Assembly (NCBI GenBank): GCA_002335865.1
Contig: DDCY01000015.1
Coordinates: forward strand, 45,219 to 109,218
Length of the DNA stretch: 64,000 nucleotides
Reading direction: 5' to 3'
Origin: Saprospiraceae bacterium UBA1994
Lineage (GTDB): Bacteria; Bacteroidota; Bacteroidia; Chitinophagales; Saprospiraceae
Shown here: positions 1-7,319 of the stretch, piece after piece
How the letters are laid out: every line of letters begins with the position of its first letter
How positions within the stretch are numbered: position 1 is the first letter of the stretch
Notes under the pieces: model-generated
The model's input: only the letters and a program-made list of their open reading frames with translations
Database searches by the model: none
What the model was told of the DNA's origin: nothing
Made by a program: the position numbers and the translations under genes

Positions 1-533
1 CCAATTGATGACTCTAAGAAACTCAAGGTCGTAGCATCAAAATCTTCTCCATTACTTGTACTTGGATCGAACGTATTTCCGTCCCACTGTTTATCCCAGG
101 TTAAGTCCGACTGTGAAAATCCTCTATTCGAATATCCTAAAAGCAATCCACCTGTAAGTAAGTTGCTTTTATTGAGTATTCTAGTATAACTACCAGACAC
201 ATTAAGAGTCGCTAATTGTATACGACTATCACCTTGGCTGTCATAATTGAAATTAGCACCTGCGCTCCAAAAGCTATTTTCAGTGACTCCTATATGAAGC
301 TTTTGGTCATAGGCACCACTAAAAGTAAACCATGGCACTCCTACATGCCTCCATTGATCGCGAAGACTACCTGTAAATCTATGATCTCCATTAAACATCC
401 CAGTCAACGCTGGATTGATATTCAACGGTGAATTGTAGAATTGGGAATAGTGTAAATCTTGAGCTTTCGAAGAAGTATTAATTCCAAAAAAAATCCCAAT
501 ACACAACAGACTGTAGAGTATATATTTTCTCAA
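1..533 (-). CDS. PorP/SprF-family T9SS membrane protein (3' end outside window)
   Basis: The reading frame stays open to the window edge, so only the N-terminal ~177 residues are present. A Sec signal peptide (basic start, hydrophobic core, cleavage after SSKA) leads into QDLHYSQFYNSPLNINPALTG, the hallmark N-terminus of PorP/SprF outer-membrane proteins, followed by MFNGDHRFTGSLRDQW. In this family PorP/SprF-type proteins act with type IX secretion and often anchor or help secrete SprB-like adhesins. The start must be TTG at 531-533: the in-frame triplets upstream reach a stop (546-548) with no ATG or GTG between. The beta-barrel remainder is outside the window. The family call is firm; which PorP paralogue it is cannot be told. 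Confidence 0.85.
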   Translation of the reverse strand, partial: MRKYILYSLLCIGIFFGINTSSKAQDLHYSQFYNSPLNINPALTGMFNGDHRFTGSLRDQWRHVGVPWFTFSGAYDQKLHIGVTENSFWSAGANFNYDSQGDSRIQLATLNVSGSYTRILNKSNLLTGGLLLGYSNRGFSQSDLTWDKQWDGNTFDPSTSNGEDFDATTLSFLESSI

Positions 534-692
534 AACAGATTGATTTTAATGTATTAAATAAATTAATAATACGTATAAATTTAATTTTCTCAAATTTATG
601 AACTATTACCGCAAAATAATGATTATCACTATCATTTGTGCAAAAACTGTACTAATATTTCTAATGCTAACCATCTCAAGCTAAAACTACGG

Positions 693-1778
693 TCACTTAA
701 TGGTAAACGCTATTTGCGAAACACTTTTTACAGCATCACCCGCTATCACATCATCCAAAATCATATTTTTAGCAAGACGATTTTTAAATACGCTGTCCAA
801 CGAGAGCACACGACAAAATGGGATATTTTGGGCAGCTAACAGGATATCTGTCTCTTCAAAGGTTCTTTGCCCAAATTCATGTTGCAAAAAACCATTCATC
901 TCTAATCGATTAGCTAGACGATTACTATTACTAACGAAAGTAGATGATAAAAGATGATCACTACTAAGGGCTTTACCTAGTTTATGAAATTGACTATCAC
1001 TTCCTACTGCTAGTAGAAACGTTATGTTATCCTTAGTTGTGTATGAATCGCCATAAGGAGCGATATTAGGATGGAGACTACCTAACTTCTTAGGGATATG
1101 GTCTGCCATCAGATAATTCCCGGCTTGATTTGCTAATGACGCTATAGCCGATTGATATAAAGATACCTCAACGAGTGATCCTGCTGCCTCTCTCTCTCTT
1201 TTAATAAGTGCTATGAGTAATGCTTCTTTAAGTTGATGAGCTGCCATAATATCTATAATAGCTACTGGCATCTTTGCAGTAGCACCATCCGGATGACCGT
1301 TCATAGACATAAATCCAGTCTCGGCTTGCATTACAAGATCATATCCAGGGCGAGTATCGTCTGCATCATAAGCATATAGTTGGGCATATATGATATTGGG
1401 ATTAATAGCCTTAAGTGATGCATAATCTACTTTTAGTTTGTTAGCGACAATCAATTGATAATTGGATAATAAAATATCAGCCTCCTTCGCTAAAGACAAC
1501 AATATCATATAATCATCGACATCTTGTAGATCTAGAAAAATCGACTCTTTCTGGTAATTAGCAGAGGCATAGTAACTACTTATGGTATTACGTCCTTTTT
1601 CTACTTCCAATTTCCATTGTCTCGTAGGATCTCCATTAGATCTTTTGTTCTCTACCTTAATAACCTTTGACCCTAACTCTGAAAAAAAAGATCCCACTTG
1701 AGGCCCAGCCAAAACAGTAGATAAATCAAGAATCTTCAATTTCGAAAAGTATTCTGGTATATAATTGGGGTTGGTCAT
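693..1778 (-). CDS. Class III CoA-transferase (CaiB/BaiF family)
   Basis: 361 residues. The N-terminus (KILDLSTVLAGPQVGSFFSELGS then VIKVEN) is the typical CoA-binding start of CaiB/BaiF/formyl-CoA transferases, which move CoA between carboxylic acids through an aspartyl-CoA thioester. Asp176 in PVAIIDIMAA lies where the catalytic Asp is expected, after the GYDLVMQAETG block. Members with narrow substrates cannot be told apart by reading; candidates include racemases and acyl-CoA transferases. It is slightly shorter than the usual ~380-400 residues. It is the gene upstream of the porP-like gene on the same strand, 159 bp away, so co-transcription is possible but unproven. Confidence 0.85.
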   Translation of the reverse strand: MTNPNYIPEYFSKLKILDLSTVLAGPQVGSFFSELGSKVIKVENKRSNGDPTRQWKLEVEKGRNTISSYYASANYQKESIFLDLQDVDDYMILLSLAKEADILLSNYQLIVANKLKVDYASLKAINPNIIYAQLYAYDADDTRPGYDLVMQAETGFMSMNGHPDGATAKMPVAIIDIMAAHQLKEALLIALIKREREAAGSLVEVSLYQSAIASLANQAGNYLMADHIPKKLGSLHPNIAPYGDSYTTKDNITFLLAVGSDSQFHKLGKALSSDHLLSSTFVSNSNRLANRLEMNGFLQHEFGQRTFEETDILLAAQNIPFCRVLSLDSVFKNRLAKNMILDDVIAGDAVKSVSQIAFTIK

Positions 1779-2044
1779 CTAAAAATATTGGCCTTTTTAA
1801 AAATAGATAATTAAATATATATATAAGAAGGATAACATCACTCATTCATAGAAATTTCAGTTTAATAGTGAAAATAAAAGAATATTGCTGAATTGATAGT
1901 CCATAATACCTAGAAGACAACATAATAAATCCTTAACAAGAAATACGAGTAACCATCCGCTATCAAGTAGCAACTATTGCATATCTTATCATTCTTTTGA
2001 ATTAGAAGATCGTCTTGAAAAAGAATCCAAAAATTAAATTTTAG

Positions 2045-2186
2045 ATTTTTGAAAATGGTTTTGAGTTTATTGATAAAAAAACAAAACGAAGTAACGGATT
2101 TTATTATTACCCTGAATTGCACTCTATCGAATCAAATTCACAAATTGCAGCCCACATCGTAAGACTTCCACCAAAAGAGAACACTT
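2045..2186 (+). pseudogene. Possible decayed coding fragment
   Basis: The 408-bp gap between the CoA-transferase and the ABC-F gene has no intact gene. In one plus-strand frame there is an open stretch that reads like protein rather than noise: FENGFEFIDKKTKRSNGF, then YYYPELHSIESNSQIAAHIV and RLPPKEN. It has no start codon, is preceded by a TAG at 2042-2044, and runs into the antisense of the ABC-F 3' end. I do not recognise a family. It may be a remnant of a truncated gene or chance composition. Confidence 0.25.
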
Positions 2187-3800
2187 TTATGAAAGCGCCT
2201 TCTTCTGATCTGCGATACCACCATCAACGATATATTCATCGAAGCTTTTCAGACTATCTATAAATCCTTTTGGAGTCAACTCCACTATCCTATTGGCTAC
2301 AGTCTCAGTAAAAGTATGATCACGAGAAGTAAACATCAATGTACCAGTGAAGGTCTTCATAGAATTATTCAAGGCTTCGATAGTCTCTAGATCGAGATGA
2401 TTGGTTGGCTCATCTAACATGAGTACATTAGCTGATGCCATCATCATACGAGAGAGCATACATCTGACTTTTTCACCTCCAGAAAGTACATCAGATTTCT
2501 TTAATACTTCTTCACCAGAGAATAACATCTTACCTAAAAATCCACGGATAAACATCTCATCCTTATTTTCAGAATACTGACGCAACCAATCCATAAGTGA
2601 TTCGGTACCATCAAAAAATTCTTCATTATCATTAGGTAGGTATGCAGTTGTAATTGTCTGTCCAAATTCAAAATCTCCAGTAGTAGCATCTAGCTCACCA
2701 TTAAGTATTTGATGGAATGCTGTAGTCGCCAAACTGTTATCTCCTATTACAGCGACCTTATCCCCTTTCTCTACATTAAAGCTTACACCTTTGAATAGGG
2801 TTTCACCTTCTTTATTGACATAAGAAAGATTGTTTACTGATAGAATCTGCTTTCCTGCTTCTCTACCTTGTGTAAAGATAATCCCTGGATACTTACGACT
2901 AGAAGGTTTGATATCTTCTACATTGATTTTCTCTAGCATCTTCTTACGTGCCGTCGCTTGCTTAGACTTACTTGCATTGGCTGAGAATCTATCGATGAAG
3001 GCCTGTAGTTCTGATTTCTTGTCTTCAGCCTTCTTGTTGGCCGTTAGCTTTTGCTTAAGTGCTAACTGAGATGATTCATACCAGAATGTATAGTTACCTG
3101 TATACATATTGATCTTACTGAAATCGATATCTACCGTATGCGTACATACAGTATCGAGGAAGTGTCTATCGTGAGATACTACGATCACCGTATTCTTAAA
3201 GTCCAAAAGAAAATCCTCTAACCAAGTGATCGTCTTAAGGTCTAGATCATTGGTAGGCTCATCGAGTATCAATATATCTGGTTCTCCAAATAGTGCTTGA
3301 GCTAATAACACTCTCACCTTCTGGTTACCATCAAGATCTTTCACTAACTTAAAATGCTGATCTTCTGCGATACCAATACCACTCAATAATGATGCTGCAT
3401 TAGATTCTGCAGACCATCCATCCATCTCAGCAAACTCTTCTTCTAACTGACCTGCTTTCACACCATCTGCATCAGAGAAATCTTCTTTCATATAGATCGC
3501 ATCTTTCTCCTTCATGAGACTATATAATATCTCATGACCCATCATCACTGTATTGAGTACTGTTTCTTCGTCATATCTAAAGTGATCTTGCTTTAGTACA
3601 GCCATACGTTTACCTTTCTCTAGGGTTACGTGACCGATATTAGGCTCTATATCTCCTGATAGTATCTTGAGGAAAGTAGACTTACCTGCACCATTGGCTC
3701 CGATGACACCGAAGCAGTTATTACCTGAAAACGAGATATTTACTTCATCAAAAAGGACTCTTTTTCCGTACTGTAGAGATACGTTATTTGCACTGATCAT
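2187..3800 (-). CDS. ABC-F family ATPase, YbiT-like
   Basis: 537 residues, two ABC ATPase domains without membrane segments joined by a charged linker (about residues 235-320), as in ribosome-associated ABC-F translation factors. Domain 1 has Walker A GANGAGKST and Walker B LILDEPTNDLDL; its signature is DLDGNQKVR rather than LSGGQ, as YbiT-type proteins also deviate there. Domain 2 has LSGGEKVR and LMLDEPTNHLDLET, but its Walker A reads GDNSLATT, lacking the P-loop Lys, and its switch His lies in TSRDHTF. ABC-F proteins bind the ribosomal E site and tune translation; some protect against antibiotics, which cannot be inferred here. A TACTTTTG (-7) element lies upstream on the same strand. Confidence 0.9.
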   Translation of the reverse strand: MISANNVSLQYGKRVLFDEVNISFSGNNCFGVIGANGAGKSTFLKILSGDIEPNIGHVTLEKGKRMAVLKQDHFRYDEETVLNTVMMGHEILYSLMKEKDAIYMKEDFSDADGVKAGQLEEEFAEMDGWSAESNAASLLSGIGIAEDQHFKLVKDLDGNQKVRVLLAQALFGEPDILILDEPTNDLDLKTITWLEDFLLDFKNTVIVVSHDRHFLDTVCTHTVDIDFSKINMYTGNYTFWYESSQLALKQKLTANKKAEDKKSELQAFIDRFSANASKSKQATARKKMLEKINVEDIKPSSRKYPGIIFTQGREAGKQILSVNNLSYVNKEGETLFKGVSFNVEKGDKVAVIGDNSLATTAFHQILNGELDATTGDFEFGQTITTAYLPNDNEEFFDGTESLMDWLRQYSENKDEMFIRGFLGKMLFSGEEVLKKSDVLSGGEKVRCMLSRMMMASANVLMLDEPTNHLDLETIEALNNSMKTFTGTLMFTSRDHTFTETVANRIVELTPKGFIDSLKSFDEYIVDGGIADQKKALS

Positions 3801-3832
3801 AGTATGATGTAATTTAAGGGCGCAAAAGTAAG

Positions 3833-3840
3833 AAAGTTTG
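3833..3840 (-). promoter_or_regulatory. Bacteroidota -7 promoter element for the ABC-F gene
   Basis: The minus strand reads TACTTTTG, a match to the Bacteroidota -7 consensus TAnnTTTG, 33 bp upstream of the ATG. No clear -33 TTTG was found at 19-21 bp. Confidence 0.5.
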
Positions 3841-4036
3841 GGGACTGTAGGTAGTGGGTTGGGTAGAACTAGATTTCAAAATGAGCCAAGCTCGAACCAT
3901 ATCCCAAATGTATCCCTTTGAAAGGATAATAGGGATGATGATGTATACCACTATTCGAAGAATTGATAACTATTATTGAGTCTATTTTTCTTTTAATTGT
4001 GAAACCTTTGATCTCTAATTATTCCATCATCCCCGA

Positions 4037-4085
4037 TGTCTCTTCAAAGAGACACAAACTAATATGTGGCTGGCGCGCTAGCCAG
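4037..4085. other. Two hairpins 3' of the repressor gene
   Basis: TGTCTCTT/AAGAGACA (4037-4054) is a perfect 8-bp stem with a 2-nt gap. CTGGC/GCCAG (4070-4085), overlapping an alternative TGGCT/AGCCA pairing, lies 11 bp past the stop codon of the minus-strand repressor gene. Neither is followed by a T-run on the minus strand, so they are not convincing intrinsic terminators. Confidence 0.4.
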
Positions 4086-4096
4086 AATAAACTTGA

Positions 4097-4855
4097 TCAT
4101 CCCTGACCAAGTATCTTAGCCTTCACTATCTTGATATCTTCATAGATCACATCCAGCTTTTGCTTTGTGGATTGGATCGCTAGTTCTTTGGTGAGTTTAC
4201 TATGAAACTCCCATATTTCTTTGACTTCTTCGTATGCGAGTAGTTCAGTGCCGTACTCTTCATTGAGAGAGATGAGCGTGAGAGACCTCATATGTTGCTC
4301 ATTACGTACTTGCTTGATACGGATACCTTCATTATCTACCACTACGTATATCTTATTGTCTTTGATTTGATTGAGATCTTCTACTGCTTTGGTGATAATC
4401 CATTCGCTAGGCAGTATCGTGGGCACCATACTATAGCCTTCTACTTGGAAGCAACGAAAAGTAGCATTGCGATACTCTGGAATCGGAAACGAAAACGAAG
4501 GCAACCGTTCAAAAAAATCATTGTTATCGAGATTGCCTGTGTAGCCTGCTGCTGCTTTTTCATTGACCATAAGGATATTATCAAAGCCGTCACTATCTAC
4601 AGTCACTACACTTGGGCTTACTTCCTTGGATCTAGGATCAAGATACTTCTGCTCGCTCTCACCATATAGCCATAATGGATTGATATTATAGTCGCTCAGT
4701 AGTCGTAGTACTAGCTTTCCTGTGAGCTTAGTTCTGCCTCGCTCATACTCAGTGGTTGTACTGCCCACACCTAGCTGCTCTGCAAAAGAAGATTGCGTCT
4801 GATTGAGCTCTTCTCTGATCTGTCTTAGTCTTTTACACTGTATAGATAGTTCCAT
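4097..4855 (-). CDS. LexA/CI-like self-cleaving repressor (XRE HTH + S24 peptidase)
   Basis: 252 residues. Residues ~5-60 form an XRE-type helix-turn-helix (QTQSSFAEQLGV with TTTEYERGR). Residues ~95-215 form an S24/LexA-type domain: candidate Ala103-Gly104 cleavage bond in KAAAGYTG, nucleophile Ser142 in VEGYSMVPT and general base Lys181 in GIRIKQVR, spaced much as in LexA (Ser119/Lys156). A ~35-residue basic, probably helical tail follows. In LexA, CI and similar repressors, RecA-ssDNA filaments trigger self-cleavage and derepression. It is divergent from the Y-family polymerase across a 147-bp region with regularly spaced operator-like sites, so it is inferred to control itself and the mutagenesis genes. 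It is not classical LexA, which has a winged-helix domain. Confidence 0.88.
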   Translation of the reverse strand: MELSIQCKRLRQIREELNQTQSSFAEQLGVGSTTTEYERGRTKLTGKLVLRLLSDYNINPLWLYGESEQKYLDPRSKEVSPSVVTVDSDGFDNILMVNEKAAAGYTGNLDNNDFFERLPSFSFPIPEYRNATFRCFQVEGYSMVPTILPSEWIITKAVEDLNQIKDNKIYVVVDNEGIRIKQVRNEQHMRSLTLISLNEEYGTELLAYEEVKEIWEFHSKLTKELAIQSTKQKLDVIYEDIKIVKAKILGQG

Positions 4856-4862
4856 ATTGATA

Positions 4863-4957
4863 GTAAAAGTAGTTTAAATAAGTAATTTTCACAAATATTC
4901 GTAAAAATTACCATCGTTAGTAAAAATTACATTTCTTTGTACTTGTTACTAATGTAG
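4863..4957. promoter_or_regulatory. Operator array: five GTAANNNTTAC-like elements at 19-bp period
   Basis: In the divergent promoter region 11-bp elements start at 4863 (GTAAAAGTAGT), 4882 (GTAATTTTCAC), 4901 (GTAAAAATTAC), 4920 (GTAAAAATTAC) and 4939 (GTACTTGTTAC), exactly 19 bp apart. The two central copies are identical and have dyad symmetry (GTAA-N3-TTAC); the 4882 copy differs by one base from their reverse complement; the outer two are weaker. A TTACTAATGTAGTAA dyad (4946-4960) overlaps the last. Multiple phased dyads between a CI/LexA-like repressor gene and its divergent target are what cooperative repressor binding would need. The binding role is inference; the repeat geometry is directly visible. 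Confidence 0.7.
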
Positions 4958-5002
4958 TAATAGAAGAATCAGATAGTACCACAAAAACAGTAAGAATACC
5001 AA

Positions 5003-6214
5003 ATGAGATCAATACTACATCTTGACTTAGATACCTTCTTCGTATCCGTAGAGCGACTGATAGACAGTCGCCTCAATGGACTACCAATACTCGTAGGAGG
5101 TACCGGAGATAGAGGTGTAGTATCAGCAGCTAGCTACGAATCCAGAGCTTTTGGAGCACACTCAGGCATGCCTATGAAAATGGCCAGACAATTGTGCCCT
5201 GAAGCAATCGTTATCAAAGGTAATGCGAGCACTTATACAAAACATTCCAAAGCAGTAACAGACATTCTTAAAGAAGAAGTGCCATTACTGGAAAAAGCGA
5301 GCATTGACGAATTTTATGCAGACCTGACAGGTATGGATAAGTATGTGGGCTGCTATAAGTTTGCCTCCGAGATGCGTACTAAGATCATTAAAGAAACTGG
5401 CTTACCGATCTCATTTGGACTATCTGCTAACAAGACAGTATCTAAGGTAGCCACTGGCGAGGCCAAACCCAACAATCAGATCAAAATCGATCTAGGATAT
5501 GAAAAACCATTCCTCGCTCCACTATCGATCAAGAAAATACCTTCTGTAGGTGCTAAGACATTCCAGACGCTATGTCATCTCGGCATCAAAAAAGTATCAA
5601 CAGTACAGCAGATGCCTATAGAGATGATGGAGTCAGTATTTGGTAAACATGGCAAAAGCATCTGGCTCAAATCCAACGGCATAGACAATAGGGAACTCGT
5701 AGAATATCACGAACGTAAATCTATATCTAGCGAACGGACTTTTGGAAAAGATACCACCGACGTACATAAACTTAAGACAATCATCAGAGCCATGGCTGAG
5801 AATCTAGCATTCCAGCTGCGTAATGGACAAAAACTCACTTCTTGTATCAGTGTCAAAATTAGATACTCAGACTTCAATACACACTCTAAGCAATGCAAGA
5901 TTGGCTATACTTCTGCAGATCATAATCTGATCGATAAAGTACTAGAGCTATTTGACAAGTTGTACAGTAAGCGATTATTGATTAGATTAGTAGGTGTACG
6001 ATTTAGTGGATTAGTATCAGGCAATTATCAGATGAGTTTGTTTGAGAGTACGCAGCGTACTGCAGATCTCTACCAAGCAATGGATCTGATTAGAAATAAA
6101 TATGGTAGTCGTAGCGTGTTCAGAGCTTCTACATTTGGAGCTAGGAAAATAGGAGGAGTTGGCAATCCATTTAATGGAGAGCCACCAATTGTATTAGCAC
6201 ATAGGACGACCTAA
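5003..6214 (+). CDS. dinB: Y-family translesion DNA polymerase (DinB/Pol IV-like)
   Basis: 403 residues. Palm/finger motifs match DinB numbering: Asp8 in HLDLDTFF with Phe13 as steric gate, and the catalytic pair Asp102-Glu103 in ASIDEFYADLTG. GLSANKTVSKVATGEAKP and helix-hairpin-helix KKIPSVGAKTF follow, then the thumb and little-finger domains. A clamp-binding-like QMSLF lies near residue 345, inside the protein rather than at the very C-terminus. It is the first gene of a plus-strand cassette (polymerase, SRAP, DnaE-like) divergent from a LexA/CI-like repressor, so damage-inducible translesion synthesis is the likely role. It could equally be named UmuC-like; the repressor is a separate full-length protein, and no separate umuD is present. 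Confidence 0.9.
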   Translation: MRSILHLDLDTFFVSVERLIDSRLNGLPILVGGTGDRGVVSAASYESRAFGAHSGMPMKMARQLCPEAIVIKGNASTYTKHSKAVTDILKEEVPLLEKASIDEFYADLTGMDKYVGCYKFASEMRTKIIKETGLPISFGLSANKTVSKVATGEAKPNNQIKIDLGYEKPFLAPLSIKKIPSVGAKTFQTLCHLGIKKVSTVQQMPIEMMESVFGKHGKSIWLKSNGIDNRELVEYHERKSISSERTFGKDTTDVHKLKTIIRAMAENLAFQLRNGQKLTSCISVKIRYSDFNTHSKQCKIGYTSADHNLIDKVLELFDKLYSKRLLIRLVGVRFSGLVSGNYQMSLFESTQRTADLYQAMDLIRNKYGSRSVFRASTFGARKIGGVGNPFNGEPPIVLAHRTT

Positions 6215-6220
6215 AAAAGA

Positions 6221-6248
6221 ATTGATAATTGATAATTGATAATTGATA
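6221..6248. repeat. Heptamer tandem repeat (ATTGATA)x4
   Basis: Four perfect head-to-tail copies of ATTGATA lie between the polymerase stop and the SRAP start, ending 12 bp before that ATG, in the place where the ribosome would bind. A heptamer copy change would alter spacing but, being outside the coding frame, not shift it. Confidence 0.9.
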
Positions 6249-6260
6249 ATACCTATACCT

Positions 6261-7112
6261 ATGTGTGGAAGATACGCTGTAGTCAGCAGACTTAAAATAA
6301 TAGAAAAAGAATTCAATGCGAGTATATCGGAGATACTAGATCGTTTTGAATTTAATCCTAATGTAAGTCCTAGTGACGAAGCGTTGGTCATCACTAATGA
6401 TGCTCCGGATACGGTACAGCTATTTCGATTTGGATTTACTCCGCATTGGGCTAAGAATAAAACTTATATGATCAATGCTCGAAGCGAAGGTGATCACAAT
6501 AAAGAAAATGCGCCTAACTATACCGGCGCCAAAGGGATAATCAATAAACCTATGTTTCGTAAAGCGATACGATCTCAACGATGCCTAGTGATCGCAGATG
6601 CATTTGTGGAAGGGACTACAGAAAAAAAAATGAGTGATCCATATCTCGTGTATCGCGGCGGTCAAAAACGTCCATTCGCAATGGCAGGAATATGGGATGA
6701 ATGGATAGACAATAAGACTGGAGAAACCACTAAAAGTTTCGCCATAATAACGACGGCACCCACACCACTAATGCAAGTAATACCACATCATCGCAGCCCA
6801 CTAGTACTTACCCAAGAAGATGAAAAAAAATGGATCAGTAATGATCTTACACTCAATGAAGTTACGGAGATGTTATACCCATTTGACGATACAGGATTCA
6901 ATGCCTATCCGATCTCTACAGATATTAAATCTGCTCGCAACAAATACGCAGATCTACTCAAGCCTACTGGAGAGCGACTGCGAAAAGAATACGACTATGT
7001 ATTCTACCAAGATCTCAAGCTACAAGGCATGGGAGAAACCACCGCAAGAAAACGGTCACAAAAAGAAAATCAAAATAATCAATTAGATTTATTTGATAAC
7101 GAAGTGATTTAA
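6261..7112 (+). CDS. SOS response-associated peptidase (SRAP; YedK/HMCES family)
   Basis: 283 residues from the start chosen here. A longer frame opens upstream (6243), but SRAP proteins need Cys2 as the mature N-terminus after Met removal, and ATG 6261 gives exactly M-C-G-R-Y. Further family residues are visible: the Asn-Ala-Arg-Ser-Glu block (MINARSE), the Glu in DAFVEGTTEKK, and the catalytic His in VIPHHRSPLVL. HMCES/YedK forms a thiazolidine crosslink between Cys2 and abasic sites in single-stranded DNA, shielding them. It follows the Y-family polymerase by 46 bp containing a heptamer repeat and ends before a strong terminator. Its position between two translesion-type polymerases argues for abasic-site handling in the same response. 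Confidence 0.93.
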   Translation: MCGRYAVVSRLKIIEKEFNASISEILDRFEFNPNVSPSDEALVITNDAPDTVQLFRFGFTPHWAKNKTYMINARSEGDHNKENAPNYTGAKGIINKPMFRKAIRSQRCLVIADAFVEGTTEKKMSDPYLVYRGGQKRPFAMAGIWDEWIDNKTGETTKSFAIITTAPTPLMQVIPHHRSPLVLTQEDEKKWISNDLTLNEVTEMLYPFDDTGFNAYPISTDIKSARNKYADLLKPTGERLRKEYDYVFYQDLKLQGMGETTARKRSQKENQNNQLDLFDNEVI

Positions 7113-7136
7113 CAACTAGTGTTAAAATTAGTTGTG

Positions 7137-7170
7137 AGTGCTTGATTTACAAGATGAAGCACTTTTTTTT
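7137..7170 (+). terminator. Intrinsic terminator after the SRAP gene
   Basis: AGTGCTT (7137-7143) pairs with AAGCACT (7157-7163), followed by an uninterrupted T8 (7163-7170). It separates the polymerase-SRAP pair from the DnaE-like gene, which may therefore have its own promoter or depend on read-through. Confidence 0.8.
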
Positions 7171-7319
7171 GAAATTCATAGCCTTAGCTATGAGTTAATA
7201 AAATGCTGAAACATTGTGTATCAATGACTTGCAAACAAAACTTTTATTTTAAAAGTCGCAATGAATATAGTTATTACTTCAATTACAATTAACAATACGT
7301 TTTTAAATCACTTCTACTA

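Noticed and set aside
1910..2122. Minus-strand 70-residue frame in the gap before the ABC-F gene
   Set aside because: Low-complexity, aromatic/Lys-rich and no family features; the opposite strand reads better.
4037..4085. Repressor gene terminator
   Set aside because: The hairpins are good but lack a T-run on the minus strand, so they are listed only as hairpins.
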